NCBI GenBank assembly: GCA_025917655.1
Contig: CP084613.1
Span: 4,032,001 to 4,096,000, forward strand
Direction: 5' to 3'
Length of the DNA stretch: 64,000 nucleotides
Source: Chlorella sorokiniana
Taxonomy: Eukaryota; Chlorophyta; Trebouxiophyceae; Chlorellales; Chlorellaceae
Part shown: positions 34,121 to 45,541 of the stretch, in pieces
Position numbering within the stretch: position 1 is the stretch's first letter
Layout of the letters: every line of letters starts with the position of its first letter
Program-made: the position numbers and the translations under genes
The notes under the pieces: generated by a model
Seen by the model: the letters and a program-made list of their open reading frames with translations, nothing else
The model's database searches: none
What the model was told of the DNA's origin: nothing

Positions 34121-35087
34121 CACCCACCTTCTTGGCGGTGCCAGCCTTCACCTTCTGAGAGCCGGTCTTCACCTTCTGGGAGCCAGCCTGCAAGCAGTGT
34201 GAGGGAAGCACCCACGCGCTTCACACAAAGCACGACAAGGGGCAGCCGCCTGCAAACTCGTTGGGGAGCGTGGCGACGTCCACACACTTGTGGCGCCCCT
34301 CTGGCGCCTGCTTGCCGGCCAGCGCACCTTCTTGGGCAGCGCGCCGTTGGTGTTGCTGCCGCCGAAGAAGGGGGTGTCCTTGAGGCCGGGGCGGTTTCGT
34401 AGCCCACGCCGACTATGTTGCTGTCCTTGGCGGACCACTCGCCGCGCAGCAGCTCGGCAAACTCTGGGTCGGCCTTGGTGGCGGCGGCGCCAGCACCCAC
34501 CACCGCAACCAAAGACAGCGGCAGCACCAGGGGGCGGAAGGACTCGAAGCCGGCGCCGGTGGAGGCTGACTCTTCCTTCTTGGCGGCGGGGGCGGCCTGC
34601 TTGGCGGCGGCGGGCTTGGCGGCGGCGGGCTTGTCCTTCACGAAGTTCTTCACCTCAGGCTGCACCAGCACCACGCCGGCCTCTGCGGGGGCGGGCGCCA
34701 CTGCCAGCGCGGCAGCCGCCAGGCCGGCAGCCAGGAAGCGCAGCGGCGCGGCGGGGGCCGCCTCGCCTGCAAGGGGCGAGCGCAAGGGGCGGGGCCCAGA
34801 GGGTCAGCTCGCCAATGCGCATTGCACATTGACACCTCACAATTCACAAAGCCATTCAGTCTGGCTTGCACGGTTTGTAGCACGTGGCCGGCGCGGCATC
34901 AGAGGAGGGCATGGCAGGGCAGGGCGCTCGCATCCCCCAGTCAGGTGGCACCACTGCCAGACAGTCCGCGGCATTGGCGCTCACTCTGCTGCATCGCCGC
35001 CACAGGAGCGACCCGCTGGGCCCGGGGCCGCGCGGCCACCTTGCCGGCCACAAACACCTGGCTCTGCGCAACAGCTGCTGCCACCAT
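34062..35087 (-). CDS. Thylakoid-targeted protein with one membrane helix
   Basis: Exons: 35087-34985, 34766-34328, 34187-34062; about 180 to 222 residues depending on the 3' frame. The start (MVAAAVAQSQVFVAGKVAAR) looks like a stromal transit peptide. It is followed by a hydrophobic segment with AAALAVAPAPAEA|GVV, like a thylakoid signal with an Ala-x-Ala cleavage site. The mature part has VQPEVKNFVKDK, an Ala/Lys-rich spacer, one membrane helix (LVLPLSLVAVVGAGAAA), then DPEFAELLRGEW and KDTPFFGGSN. A basic Lys repeat (GSQKVKTGSQKVKAG) ends it. I cannot match it to a named photosystem subunit. One G is missing at 34388-34391 if GYETAPG-LKDTPFF is continuous. A 32-base tandem duplication lies at the C-terminus. 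Confidence 0.6.
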
Positions 35088-35643
35088 GATTGCTAGGTCT
35101 CCGCGTCCAATGTATGAGATCGGAAGACAGCACACGCAACAGCGCTGCAGGTGTTGAGCACATGCTGGGCATGCTGTTATCCAGGGGAGGAGACCCTCCT
35201 GCTTGGCCGCCCTTTGCCAGGTAGCCGTTCTTTATCGCTTCCCGGCGATCACATCAGCGGGCTGAGACCCGGCCAGAGTCATGATAGCTCTACCCACAAC
35301 TGCTGCTGCCGCCGCCGCTTCTACGCTGCCGCTGGCTGGCAACTGCTGGGGCTTTCTATTCTTAAGCAGAGGTCTTTCTCCACACACAAACCATCTTCGA
35401 AATATTGTAACAGCGCACGTGGCAGTATGATCAATCTTTGGATGTGTACTAACATTTAAAAGGTTCCACCCACGCCACACGCAAGCTGTGCGCAGGCGGC
35501 AGGCGAGGTCAGCCTCCTTGCCAGCAACACTCCGCCGACGCCCAACTGGATAGAATCAAGAAATGTTTGTTTTGGAGCGTAATTGATGCGAACTGCCGGC
35601 GCCGATGATGGTGCCTCCACGGCGGCTGCACCCGCCAGATGCA
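35088..35643. other. Intergenic, no gene seen
   Basis: Upstream of the thylakoid protein gene and downstream of the ABCG gene, both on the minus strand. Includes an A/T-richer stretch at about 35340-35470. No coding evidence. Confidence 0.5.
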
Positions 35644-38600
35644 TCACGCAGCGTCGGTGTGCTTGGCGTCGTCTCCAGCCGCCACTGGGGGGCCGCAGCA
35701 GGCGGGAGGGCGAGGCATCTTGCGGTACAGGTTCAGGAATGCCAGCAGTACCTGGGGGCAGCATGGAAGATGCATGGGGACGGTGAGCCACACGCCACTG
35801 AGGAGCAACGCTTCCCAGGGCAACATTTGCTGCCCTCCAGCTTGCAGCAAACGTCAGGGGCAGGTGCTGGTGCTGCCTGCACCCTGCCCCTCACCAGCGC
35901 CAGATAGAAGCAGTCGAGAATGATTATGTCGCGAGTCAGGTCGCCGGCATCAATGCCAATGGTCTGCAAGAAGACGGTGCCGCGCACATTGCTGGCGGCG
36001 GCATAGCCCTCCAACTGCGGCGAGCACACGGAGGTCGAGAGGAGTGAGGGACGCTGCATGCTGTCGGATGAAAGTGTTTGGGCCGGGTGCAGGCGTGGTC
36101 CCACAGCCAACCTTCAGCCAGGTCGGGAGCGGCGTGCTTGCGCTGGAGGTGGGTTCAGCAGCGAATCGGAAGCAAGCAACAGGGGGCGACTGTGCCCCCT
36201 CCCCCTCCTTTTCCTCTGACCCCCACGCCCCGCACACCTCACACGCAGCAAGCCCCCCTTCCTCTGACCCCCCACGCCCCGCACACCTCACACGCAGCAA
36301 GCCCCCCCGCCGCCACCCACCGCGAAGTCGATCTTGATGCCTGTCAGCTCGTTGATCATGAGGGCGGAGTATGCATAGAAGAAGATGGAGAGCCAGTGGG
36401 ACCAGGAGATCCAGTCGGGCATGCTCTCGGGGTTGACCAGCATGCCTGCCGGGGCGGGCGGGCCAGGCAAGGACCGGGGTTGCGGGAACAGGGTGGGAGA
36501 GGGCATGGTGTCAGCACGCGTGCACAAAGAGCCACGACGCAGCGGTTCCTGAGAGCGCACTTGGGCCGGGCAGCAGGAGCGGCGGCTCGGGAGCACAGGC
36601 GCCATTCGTGCATGAACCGGCACCAAAGGGGCGCGGCAGCATGCTGCAGCGGCAGCGGTCCCCCAGCGCACCCGACACCACCACGGACAGCAGCAGCACG
36701 ATGTTCATGACCAGGCTAGCCAGGCCCGCGGTGCTGCTGCCCACAGTCACCGCCAGCGACAGCGCACCCACGGCTGCAGCAGGGGGGCACAGGGGCATTG
36801 AGCGCGAGGCCGCGCCTGGCGTCAGTGCGGCGGCGCAGCGGCGGCGTGCACCCTTGGGTGGACGCGTGCACAGTCCAGCTTCCACACGTCGATAATTGGA
36901 TGTAAAGACAGCAGCTTCCTGCCGCCTGCATGGGATGCGTGCCCCACTGTGGCCAACCGGGCTGGCAGGACCCCAAACAACAGCTCACCCCCAGCAAAGG
37001 TGCCCAGCACCATCAGGAACGTCGCCACGGTGGCTGCACCCGACTGCAGGCCCATCTGCAGCAGGAGCAAGGCAACCCGGAATCTTCCCGGACCGGTTGC
37101 CAGCTGCCCTCTTTCAATCCAAGCGCAGGGGAGCCGGAGCGTTGGCAGCTGGCACCAAGCACTGCCCACGCCGCCGCTGCCCCGCCTGCTGGGCACGCTG
37201 CGTTTTGCATCTTCCTGTCCTTCAGATTTCTGCCAGCTGAGCTCACCATTGGATAGAAGGGGGCGGCGAAGATGAAGACGGGAATGACACGCAGCAGCAG
37301 CGCATCCAGAACCATCTTTGACAGCAGGTAGGTGGAAGGGCGGTAGTAGCCACCTGAGCAGTTTGTGTGTACGGGGGGTATGAGGACACTGCAGGCGCAC
37401 TTGGAAGATCGGCCTCCTCTGGTTAACTAGGAGTGCGGCACATAGCCCCACAGGGTCATGCACTCACTAAAAAAACCGCGCAGCCTGTGAGGCTGGCAGC
37501 GGGGCCAGGCCAGCAGGCCCAGCTGGCCGCACGTCGGAGCAGAAGGGACGGCTGCATGGCAGCGGGCACGGCGGGCGCTCACCCCTGACCTCCCGCACCA
37601 CCATCTTCCTTTCCAGCATGAACAGGTCCACGGTGGTGAGCGAGGTGAAGGCGAAGAAGACGAGGGCAAAGAACATGCCGCCTGGCGGGGGAAGGGGGAG
37701 GGGGCAAGGAGCACGTGAAAGGGACAAATTTGAGAGACCAGAAGGGTTCCTGCAGGGTTTGCGGGCGGCGAAGGCACGGCGGCAATGAGGCCAGCGGGGA
37801 GGCCGCCATGCACCCGCCGCCATGTGCTGCCGAGGAGCGTGGGGAGGTTAGCGACAGGTGCCGCCTGGCAGCCAGGGAGGGGCACGAGGTGGCGCTGGGG
37901 CGCTGGGGCTCACCTACGCGGTTCTGGGCCCCTGACACGTCAAACGTTACGTCGAAGAACACCGCCCCACAAAGACGCCCATCAGCAGCGCCAGAAGCCT
38001 GCGAGCGGCGAGCGGCGCGGCGCAGCAGCAGCAAATGAGGGGGCCAAAGGCAAAGCAGCGGCTCGGTCAGGGCAGCCTGGGCATTGAAAAACGAGCGAGA
38101 GTGCCGGGGTGCAGCTCGGAAAGGGACGCAGGGGGCCTCCAGAGGGCGCTCGCACCAGTGCAGCAGGAGCAGGGTGGGGTTGCGCAGTATATCCACCAGC
38201 GTGCGCCAGAACACGACTGCCAGCTCACGGCTGACGCTGCGCCGCGGGGCAGCCAGGGCGCCAGCGCGCCGGCCTTGTCGCCGCCGCCGCCGCCGTCCTC
38301 GCTGGCGCTGCCCTGCTGGCTGCTGCCGCCGTCCAGCTTGGCGCCGCCGCCGCCGCCGTCCTGGTCGGCACCCAACCCCACATGAGGCGGCGGCAGCTGC
38401 GGCTGGCCGCCTCCTGCAGCTTCCCGTGCGGCCAGCAGCTGCGCCAGGCTGCCTGGAGTGCTCACCGCATCCAGCATGTGCTCGGCGACGGCTGTCCCCA
38501 CCGGGCAGGGCAGCCCCGCGCCCGCAAACCAGGCCTCTGCGGCAGAGGGCGGCCCCGCGAAGAGGCAGTGCCCGGCCGCCATCAGGTATGCGCGGTCCAG

Positions 38601-41600
38601 CAAGGAGAACATGGCTGGGCTGGGTTGGTGGTACGACAGGAGCACGATGCGCCCGTCACCCGCCACCTACACAGGTAAAAATCACGTACAGAATGCAGGT
38701 GAGCATGGAGAACACGGTCGAGGTGTATGTACAGAACGAAACGGGACAGCCCTGGCCAGCAGCGGCCGCTGCTGCAACCACCAGGTGGGCAGAGCGGCAG
38801 AGCGCAGCCCCGGGCCCGAACCAGCCACCGCTTTCCAGCGGTGCGCCAGCGACAGGCGGGGCGTGCTGGCAGCGGCGTGCAGCGCGCCTGCTTCAGCGTG
38901 CGCATGAGGTTGAGGGCGGTGTATGAGTCCAGGCCAGAGGTGGGCTGCAGAGGGGTCGGGGGAGCGGCGGCCCAGCTCAGCCTCCTGGGACCCCCACCTG
39001 GCAGGCAGTGCTGGGGGGCTGCAGCACGCTGCGCGACTGGAGGGACGCAAGAATGGCCCCCGCACACTTGCGTGTGCGCAGCCTGGTGCATGGCCACCCC
39101 TGCATCCGTCTGGTGGAACAGCCAGACGCCCAAGGTCCATCGCTCTAGCCATCGCAACCCGTCTGTCCCCCCCTTTACGTCCTTACAACCACAACCCTCC
39201 TTTGCTCCCTCTGCCCGTCCATGCTTCCCACCCACCTCGTCCAGCACCAGCACCGACGGCTCGGTGACCAGCTCCATTGCGATCGTCACCCTGGCATGAG
39301 CGGGGGAGGGGGGTAAACATCATGGCTGGTTGTGCACCGAACCGAAGATGATTCCTCGGCAGCAGGGAGGGCAGGGTCAAGGGCGGTCGCATGGCAGGCG
39401 GAGGGGGCAGCGCCGGCGTCGCACCGCCGCCGCTCGCCGCCCGACACTCCGCGGATGCCGCTGGAGCCGCCGACTCGGGAGCGCGCCACGTGGAGCAGGC
39501 CCAGCTCAGACAGCACCGCCGCCACCGCTGCCTGCACCTCGGCCGCGCTGGCGCCGTGCAGCCTGCATGTTTGGTATGTGGAGGGCGGGATTGGGAAAGC
39601 CGGGTGGGAGGTTGGGCGGTGTTGGGCGGTCCAGAGGCGGCCATACATGGAGCCAACCCCTGCCAGCACGCCAGCGGGGCTGCCCCGGCCCTGGCTCAGT
39701 TCCGCAAAACATCATCCCCTCACCCACCCTCCTTTCCCCCTCCTTCCAATGACCGTGAGCAGAGGGCTCCCCCTCGCAAGCCGCCTACACACCCACCACA
39801 CACCTCGCCCTCCCCCAAACAACAACAATCGCTCCTACCTTAGTATCGCTGAATAGCGCACGCACTCCTCGACCGTCAGCGTGGGCAGCAGCGTGTCGTC
39901 CTGCGCCACGTAGCCCACGCGGCGGCGGGCGGCGGCGTCCAGCTGCCGGCCGTCCAGCAGCACGGTGCCGGCCAGCGCGGCCCGCGCATCCAGGTCCTCA
40001 GACGAGCCTGCCAGCGCCGCCAGCAGGGTCGTTTTGCCGGAGCCCGAAGGCCCCAGCACCCCCACCAGCTCGCCGCAGGCCGCCACGCCGCTCACGCCGC
40101 GCAGGATGGCCTTGCGGCCGGGGGTCGGCCAGCGCGGGGGAGGAAGCAAGCCCCGGCGCCGCCACCTCAGCGTCGTCGCCCGCACCGCCGCCGCTCCTCG
40201 CGCCGCAGCACAGCCAGCGCCGGAGTCGTGAGTACCAGGGCGCCCCGCCGCACCGGCACAGTACACACCAGCCCGTCAAAAGTGAGCAGGTGGACGGCGG
40301 CAGCGGGCCGGCGCCGGGCCGGCGGCGCCGCCGCGGCAGCGGTGGCCGCCACGGCCCTGGCCCCTCCCCGGAAGAGGCTGGCGTGCCTGCGGGGGCAAAG
40401 CGCAGCTCTTGCATCTACTGCCAAGACGGGCAAGTGCAGCGACGCTTACCACCCTGCAGGCTTGCCCAGCGGTGCTGCGGCCCCGTTCGCCTTGCAATAA
40501 CTAACAAGCCGGTGAGCGCCACCTGGCAAGGTAGAAAGCGAGGAACGCCGCCAGCCCCGCCAGCACCATCAGCGGTACCGCTGCAATCACCGGATCGTAG
40601 CTCTGCGACTCCGTGATACTGTAGTCGCCTGCAGCAGGTGGAGGCGATGGGGCCATGCGGGCGTCAACAGGATGCTACATCAGGCGCACGCCATGTTTCG
40701 AAGCAGGCCAAGCGCTGCCCAAAGCTGGCGGCCAGCGCCAGCCCAGGCTGCACCTGCGACGCACACCTCCCCCCCCCCCACACACACACACGCAGGGAAT
40801 CCCCACCCCCCACCCTGCGCCCCTGGCTCACCCTCCACAAACAAGTACCCCGGCACAACGCAGGCAGCCGTCTGACAGGGCGCCACCAGCGTGACGAAGA
40901 AGTCCTGGATGTCAAACGTGCACTCGCCCTCCGGGGTACAGTCGATGGAGCAGGGCTTGCCCCGGATGCTGGCGAGAATGCCGTCTGCGGGGCCCACAGG
41001 GGGAGGAGAAAGGCGGCAGATTGGAGCAGAGCTGCTGGCCAGCCAGCCGGCGGCAGCAGCAGCACAGCGCTGGTGCACGCGGCTTGGCAAGGCGGCCGGC
41101 TCCGGACGGAGCGCAAGACGACAGAGCAGGTGGCCCCAGGATGCAGCAGAGGGCGGGAGTTCTGTGAGGAAAGCAAGCAGCGTCAGCGCACCGGGGCAGC
41201 CGGTCGGCGAGGCGCACGAGCAGACGGTCGAGACGCAGTCTGCCCTGGAGGAGTTGGCCCTGAAGGCGCACTCTGAGGCGGTGCAGGTGATGGGGTTGGA
41301 GGCCTGGCCGGCCAGCGCAAAGTTGACCTTGCAGTATTGGTCGGCTGCAGGGGCGGCGCAGCGAGCGCAACACGTTGTTTTCACAGGAACGTGTGGCCTG
41401 AAGGCTGGCAGGCTCGGCAGGCAGGGTCCAAGCATGGCTGCTGGCAACCCCGGGTGCATGGTGGGACATGGTCGGGTGTCAGCGTATCATGCCAGCCCGC
41501 CCGCGCCCTGCCAACAACCACATCCCACCTTCCCCCAAACACACACACACACACTCACACACACACATACCTGTGCTGATGGGCTCCTTGCCGTCCGGCA

Positions 41601-43644
41601 GCGCGCTGGTGTTGCACACCATGTAAAAGCTTCCAGGCACGATAGTTTGCTCCAGGCCCGTCCCCTGCAGCGGCGGCACGGCGCGGCCAAGTGGTGAGGA
41701 ACAACACAGCTCCTCAGGGGAGGAGAGACAGAGCGCTAGCGGTCCAACTTTGTCACAGGGCCGGGAGGAGCAAAGGCCGTGGCATGGCGCAGCCAGGCCC
41801 GCTGCGGCCAGCGGGCTGCGCGGCCAGGTGCCGGCAGCATGCGCTGCTCCAGCAGCACGTCTGCCAGCCGCTTCTCCAAGAAGGGCCCACCCAACACCCT
41901 TCTTCTGCACTGATCCGCATATCCTGCACTTGTTTGGCAGCCATCCCACCTCGAGGTCACAGGTGTATGCCTTGAACTGCATGCCCTGCTGGAAAGCGAC
42001 CTCATCACTGCACTGCGCCCCGCTGGAGCCAAACAGCGCGTCGCACGCGGCAGACGTTTCGCACGCGTCGCACGCGGGGCCGCCCCAGCCGTCGAGGCAC
42101 TCGCAGAGGCCGGTGGCGGAGCTGTACTGCTGCGTTGCGGAGCAACCTGCAGTACAACCAACAAGCGGCAGGGGGCACAGGCTGGGCAAAACACCTGAGA
42201 CCAACGGCCAGCACAAGCATGGGTTGCACGTGCCGGCAGGCCGCAGCCGCCACACCGAGCTAGGAGGCCGGGCATGGCGGCGGTGCAGCGCAGCAGCCGG
42301 CCCACGCCAGCGAAGCAGGCCTGCAGCAGACGCATGTGCCCACGTGCGGGCCCCGGCAGGCGCTCACTCTGCGCGGTTTGGCAGGAGGCAGCGGGGGCTG
42401 GGGCTGCCGGCGGCGGCGGCGCGGGGCACGCGGCGCTGCCTTGAAGCTCGGCAGGGAAGGTGGAGCAGAAGCCGGAGGGTACGGAGCAGTTGGCCCCCGC
42501 CCAGCCGCAGGCGCAGCTGCAGGCGAGGCCGCCGTCGTCTGCCTGCGCGCAGCGCCCGTTTGGGCCGCAGTCCACAGCGCAGCCCAGCGTGGCCGCCGCC
42601 ACCAGCTGCCCCCGGAACACGTACTGCGACAGCCCGTCGATCTGGCTGCCGGCAAAGGTGGAGGTGTAGGAGGAGTTGACTGTCCAGTCCAGCCCGATTG
42701 TCAGCGTCAGCGTGCTGCCCTGCAAGGCGAAGGCGGCGGCGGCGGACGCGGCAGAGTCAAGAGGTTGGGGCGCAACTCCAACCACACGTCAAACCGCTCC
42801 AACCCCCAGGGTGGAGAGGCCGGGAGCCACGAGGTCGTGGACTGGTGCGGGGACACGCAAGCGAGCAGGCGCGGAAATCGCTGCAAGGCGGGCGGGCCAG
42901 TGCAGGGTGGTGCACCTCGACAGCCGCGGTGATGGCGGAAGCGTTGGCCGCGCTGTTGCCGGTCATGGGCAGCGTTTCTGTGCTGATGAGTGAGGTGGAC
43001 AGCACGGTGCCGTTGACAATGTCGCCGCGCAGCTCGGAGGTTGTGTAGGCGCCGGCGCCACCGCCGGGCGCCGCCGCCAGCGGCTGGCTGGTCACAGCAA
43101 ACTGGTTGGCTTGCAGGTCCAGTGTTACAAAGGTGGACCCCTGGAGCTGCAAGACGCAAAACAAGGGTGGAGAGTGGGGGTGGGGTGGGGTGGGGGCAGT
43201 CGTAAAGGCGGAGGAGCGATTGTGGAGCAGCATCATGGCTGGCTGCCAGCCTTGCCGCAGGCCGCTTTGCAGCGGCGGCCCCACCTCGATGCTCTCAGTT
43301 GGGTACAGCTGCAGCGGCCCCGTGGCATTGGTGGTCTGCAGCGTGGCGCCAGCCAGCTGCTGCTCCAGCCCCGCGGCCGAGGACGGGCAGGGACCCGAAG
43401 GAAGCACCAGCGCCAGCGAACCCTCAAAGCCGACCAGCGCTTCAGGGTAGGCAGGCAGCAGGGCCTGCTGAATGGGCAGCACCACCGCAGAACCATCCAT
43501 GGACACCGAGGAGGCTGAAGCGTTCAGATAAAGGGTGAGCGTGCAGCCGCCCTGCGACTGGCCGGCGACGCCAACGGCAGCCAGCAGCAGCGCCGTGACC
43601 GCCACGACGCCGCCGGCACCCATGCCTCGAGTTGCGGAGGGCAT
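35644..43644 (-). CDS. ABCG-type half transporter with large cysteine-rich N-terminal ectodomain
   Basis: Exons: 43644-43285, 43146-42916, 42719-42368, 42146-41950, 41664-41571, 41344-41192, 40984-40832, 40628-40523, 40386-39839, 39562-39425, 39290-39236, 38944-38888, 38666-38156, 37998-37914, 37681-37583, 37353-37247, 37055-36989, 36773-36672, 36445-36321, 36014-35895, 35751-35644; about 1256 residues. Order: signal peptide, beta-rich region, EGF-like Cys modules (VDCGPNGRCAQADDGGLACS; LCECLDGWGGPACDAC), one membrane helix (PLMVLAGLAAFLAFYLA), then the ATPase domain. That domain has Walker A GPSGSGKTT, signature GVSGGERRR, Walker B VLVLDEPTSGLDS and the switch His in LLSYHQPSP. Six C-terminal helices follow (GYYRPSTYLLSK, DWISWSHWLSIFFYAYSALM). 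Plant ABCG24/28-type proteins share the ectodomain. Substrate unknown. The intron at 38887-38667 is GC-AG. One-base deficits lie at 40243-40246, 38246-38249 and 37975-37978. Confidence 0.93.
40768..40791. repeat. Poly-C plus CA microsatellite in an ABCG intron
   Basis: On the sense (minus) strand this is a GT then G run, about 40 bases after the donor of exon 40984-40832. Confidence 0.9.
41538..41569. repeat. CA microsatellite in an ABCG intron
   Basis: On the sense strand a GT repeat begins directly at the donor of exon 41664-41571. Confidence 0.9.
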
Positions 43645-44122
43645 GGCCGCCGCTGCACAGCTGATGTGGCTATGGATGCGCGGCGTCAGCAGCTCATTCC
43701 CGAGGGCACCGCGTAAAGTATAAAGTTGGGTGGCACCGTTGCGCGTGGTTTGGGCGTCCCTGCGCCCTGACAGCTGAGAAACAAGACTTTAGAGTGAAGT
43801 GAGATCGTTCCGGTGAAGCCGCGGCGAGCCGCGGGGGTCGTCCTGCTGGCGCCACGGCAGCGGACGCATCGCTGCTTGGCGGCGGCGGCGCCCTTGCTGG
43901 TCCCAAAGCAAGCCGCTCTTCCGAAGACGGATGCTTGGCAGCATTCATCCCCGTGCACTATGTGGTTGTGCTGGCAGCTGTGCACATGCGTGGAAGCCCC
44001 TTCAGCTGCCGCCGCCCTGGCACAGCCCCGAGCAGCACTGCGTCCGTGTCGGCTGCGAAGAGTGACAGCCCGCTCAAGCGCATCCGATGGCCTCCGTTTA
44101 CAACAGATGATTATAGTAGGAA
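43645..44122. other. Intergenic, no gene seen
   Basis: Upstream of the ABCG start and downstream of the mTERF stop. A string gtaaagtataaagttg near 43713 could be a TATA-like element for the ABCG gene, but this is only a suggestion. Confidence 0.4.
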
Positions 44123-45198
44123 TCAGAGAGACGTGGCCATCAGCTCGACGATTTCCTCCCGGGAGCTGCCCGACTCCTGCAGGAAGCCCACCATGCGGCG
44201 CAGCCCTCCACCCCCACCCCCAGCAAGCTGGGCCGCCGCTCCACCACGCCCACCGTCTCGGCGGCGCTCAGCCCCAGCTCCCCGGTCAAGTACTCAAAGA
44301 AAGGCTGCAGCCGGGACTCCACGGAGTAGGACAGCAGCGGCGGGTGCGCCAACACGGCCTACGCAGTCGGCGGGCAGGCCAAGCGAGCGACGTGCTGGGC
44401 GCTGGACCTGGCAAGCTGCTCAGGAAACGTTCAAGTCAACCTCAACCCGCGCCAAGCAGCGAGCAAGGTGACAAGACACTGCCAGGGCACCGCACCCAAA
44501 CTTCCGCCGTGCTTGCTTCCCCACCTGCAACCCGCGGCCCCCAACCCGGCCCCTCCCCCTCCCCCTCCCTCACCCATCCCCCACCCACCTTGGCCACTTG
44601 CTCCTGTGAGAGCCCCGCCGACTGCAGGAACTCCAGCAGCGGCTTGAGGTCCGCCTCAACGTCGAGCCTCCTGGCGTGCGGGTTGGTGGGCCGGCCGCGC
44701 TTGGTGGCGGCGAACAGCGAGTTTGGGTTCATGGCAATGTCGAGCACCCGATTGATCTGAACGAGGGGGGTGATCAGCAGCTCCTGAGGCCACAGCGGGG
44801 ACAGGTCAGGCGAGCGCTGAAAAGAGATGCAGCCAGGCGGCGCTTGGTGCTGGAAGTCACCTCTGCTTGGTTGTCGATGCCCAGGCCGCGAAGGAAGTTG
44901 CCGGCGGCCAGGTAGGCGAGGTTCTGCCCCTGCGCTGGCTGCTGCAGCGCTGCATGTTCAAGAGGCAGGCATGGGTGGTTGCTTGGCAAGGGGGCAGGAT
45001 ATGACTGAAAATGAATGCAGTGAGGGTCGAGGTCGCATTGAAACAACGTGATTAATGACTGGGTGGCTCACCGTCACGCAGTAGCCGACCAACGTCCCCC
45101 TTCTCCCCGCTTGGCAGCGTGGCGAACGGCGGGGCGCACTGCTGCGCTGCTGCGGAGGCCGGCACCATGCATGCCGCTGCGTTGTCCTCAAAAGACAT
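44123..45198 (-). CDS. mTERF-family organelle gene-expression factor
   Basis: Four exons: 45198-45072, 44949-44861, 44783-44589, 44358-44123; about 215 residues. The repeats have the mTERF pattern of helices with LxxxG and a Pro before a Leu pair: NFLRGLGIDNQAEITPL is the likely boundary style, then PLLEFLQSAGLSQEQVAK, AHPPLLSYSVESRLQPFFEY and LTGELGLSAAETVGVVERRP. mTERF proteins act in mitochondria or chloroplasts on transcription, splicing or ribosome assembly. The start MSFEDNAAACMVPAS is the ATG that keeps phase with exon 2. The protein is short for the family, with about three repeats. A one-base deficit at 44214-44216 hides the ending GFLQESG...LMATSL. Confidence 0.8.
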
Positions 45199-45541
45199 TT
45201 GTCATGCGACACAATATCTCCTGTGAGGACTGCAGGACGAGATAAACCGGCGAGCGACATGTTGCGAAAACTTTCTGCCAGGCCAGTGAGTTTGTGGGCC
45301 TCTTAAGTGTGTGTGATGTATTCTGACAGCGATATGTATCAGAAATCGACGAGGAGCCCTGAATTAAGCGAGAAGGTTTCGCATGCTCCGTGCTGTGCTC
45401 TTTGGTCTCGACCGGGCGCAAGAGGCTCAAGGTGGGCAACTTAAAGTGCTACTTCGTTCGAACCGATCAGTTCAAGGCATTTGCTGTTTTGGTAAAGCGC
45501 AACACTAAAAGGACCACAAGTTTGTGATCAAGTTCCCGCCA
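45199..45541. promoter_or_regulatory. Bidirectional promoter region between mTERF and TFIIIC genes
   Basis: Only 343 bases separate two divergent starts. The stretch is markedly richer in A and T than the genes. No specific motif is claimed. Confidence 0.5.

Noticed and set aside
41736-42785. A 349-codon minus-strand open frame in the ABCG ectodomain
   Set aside because: Only its part at 42368-42719 is a real exon. The rest reads through introns or in the wrong frame.
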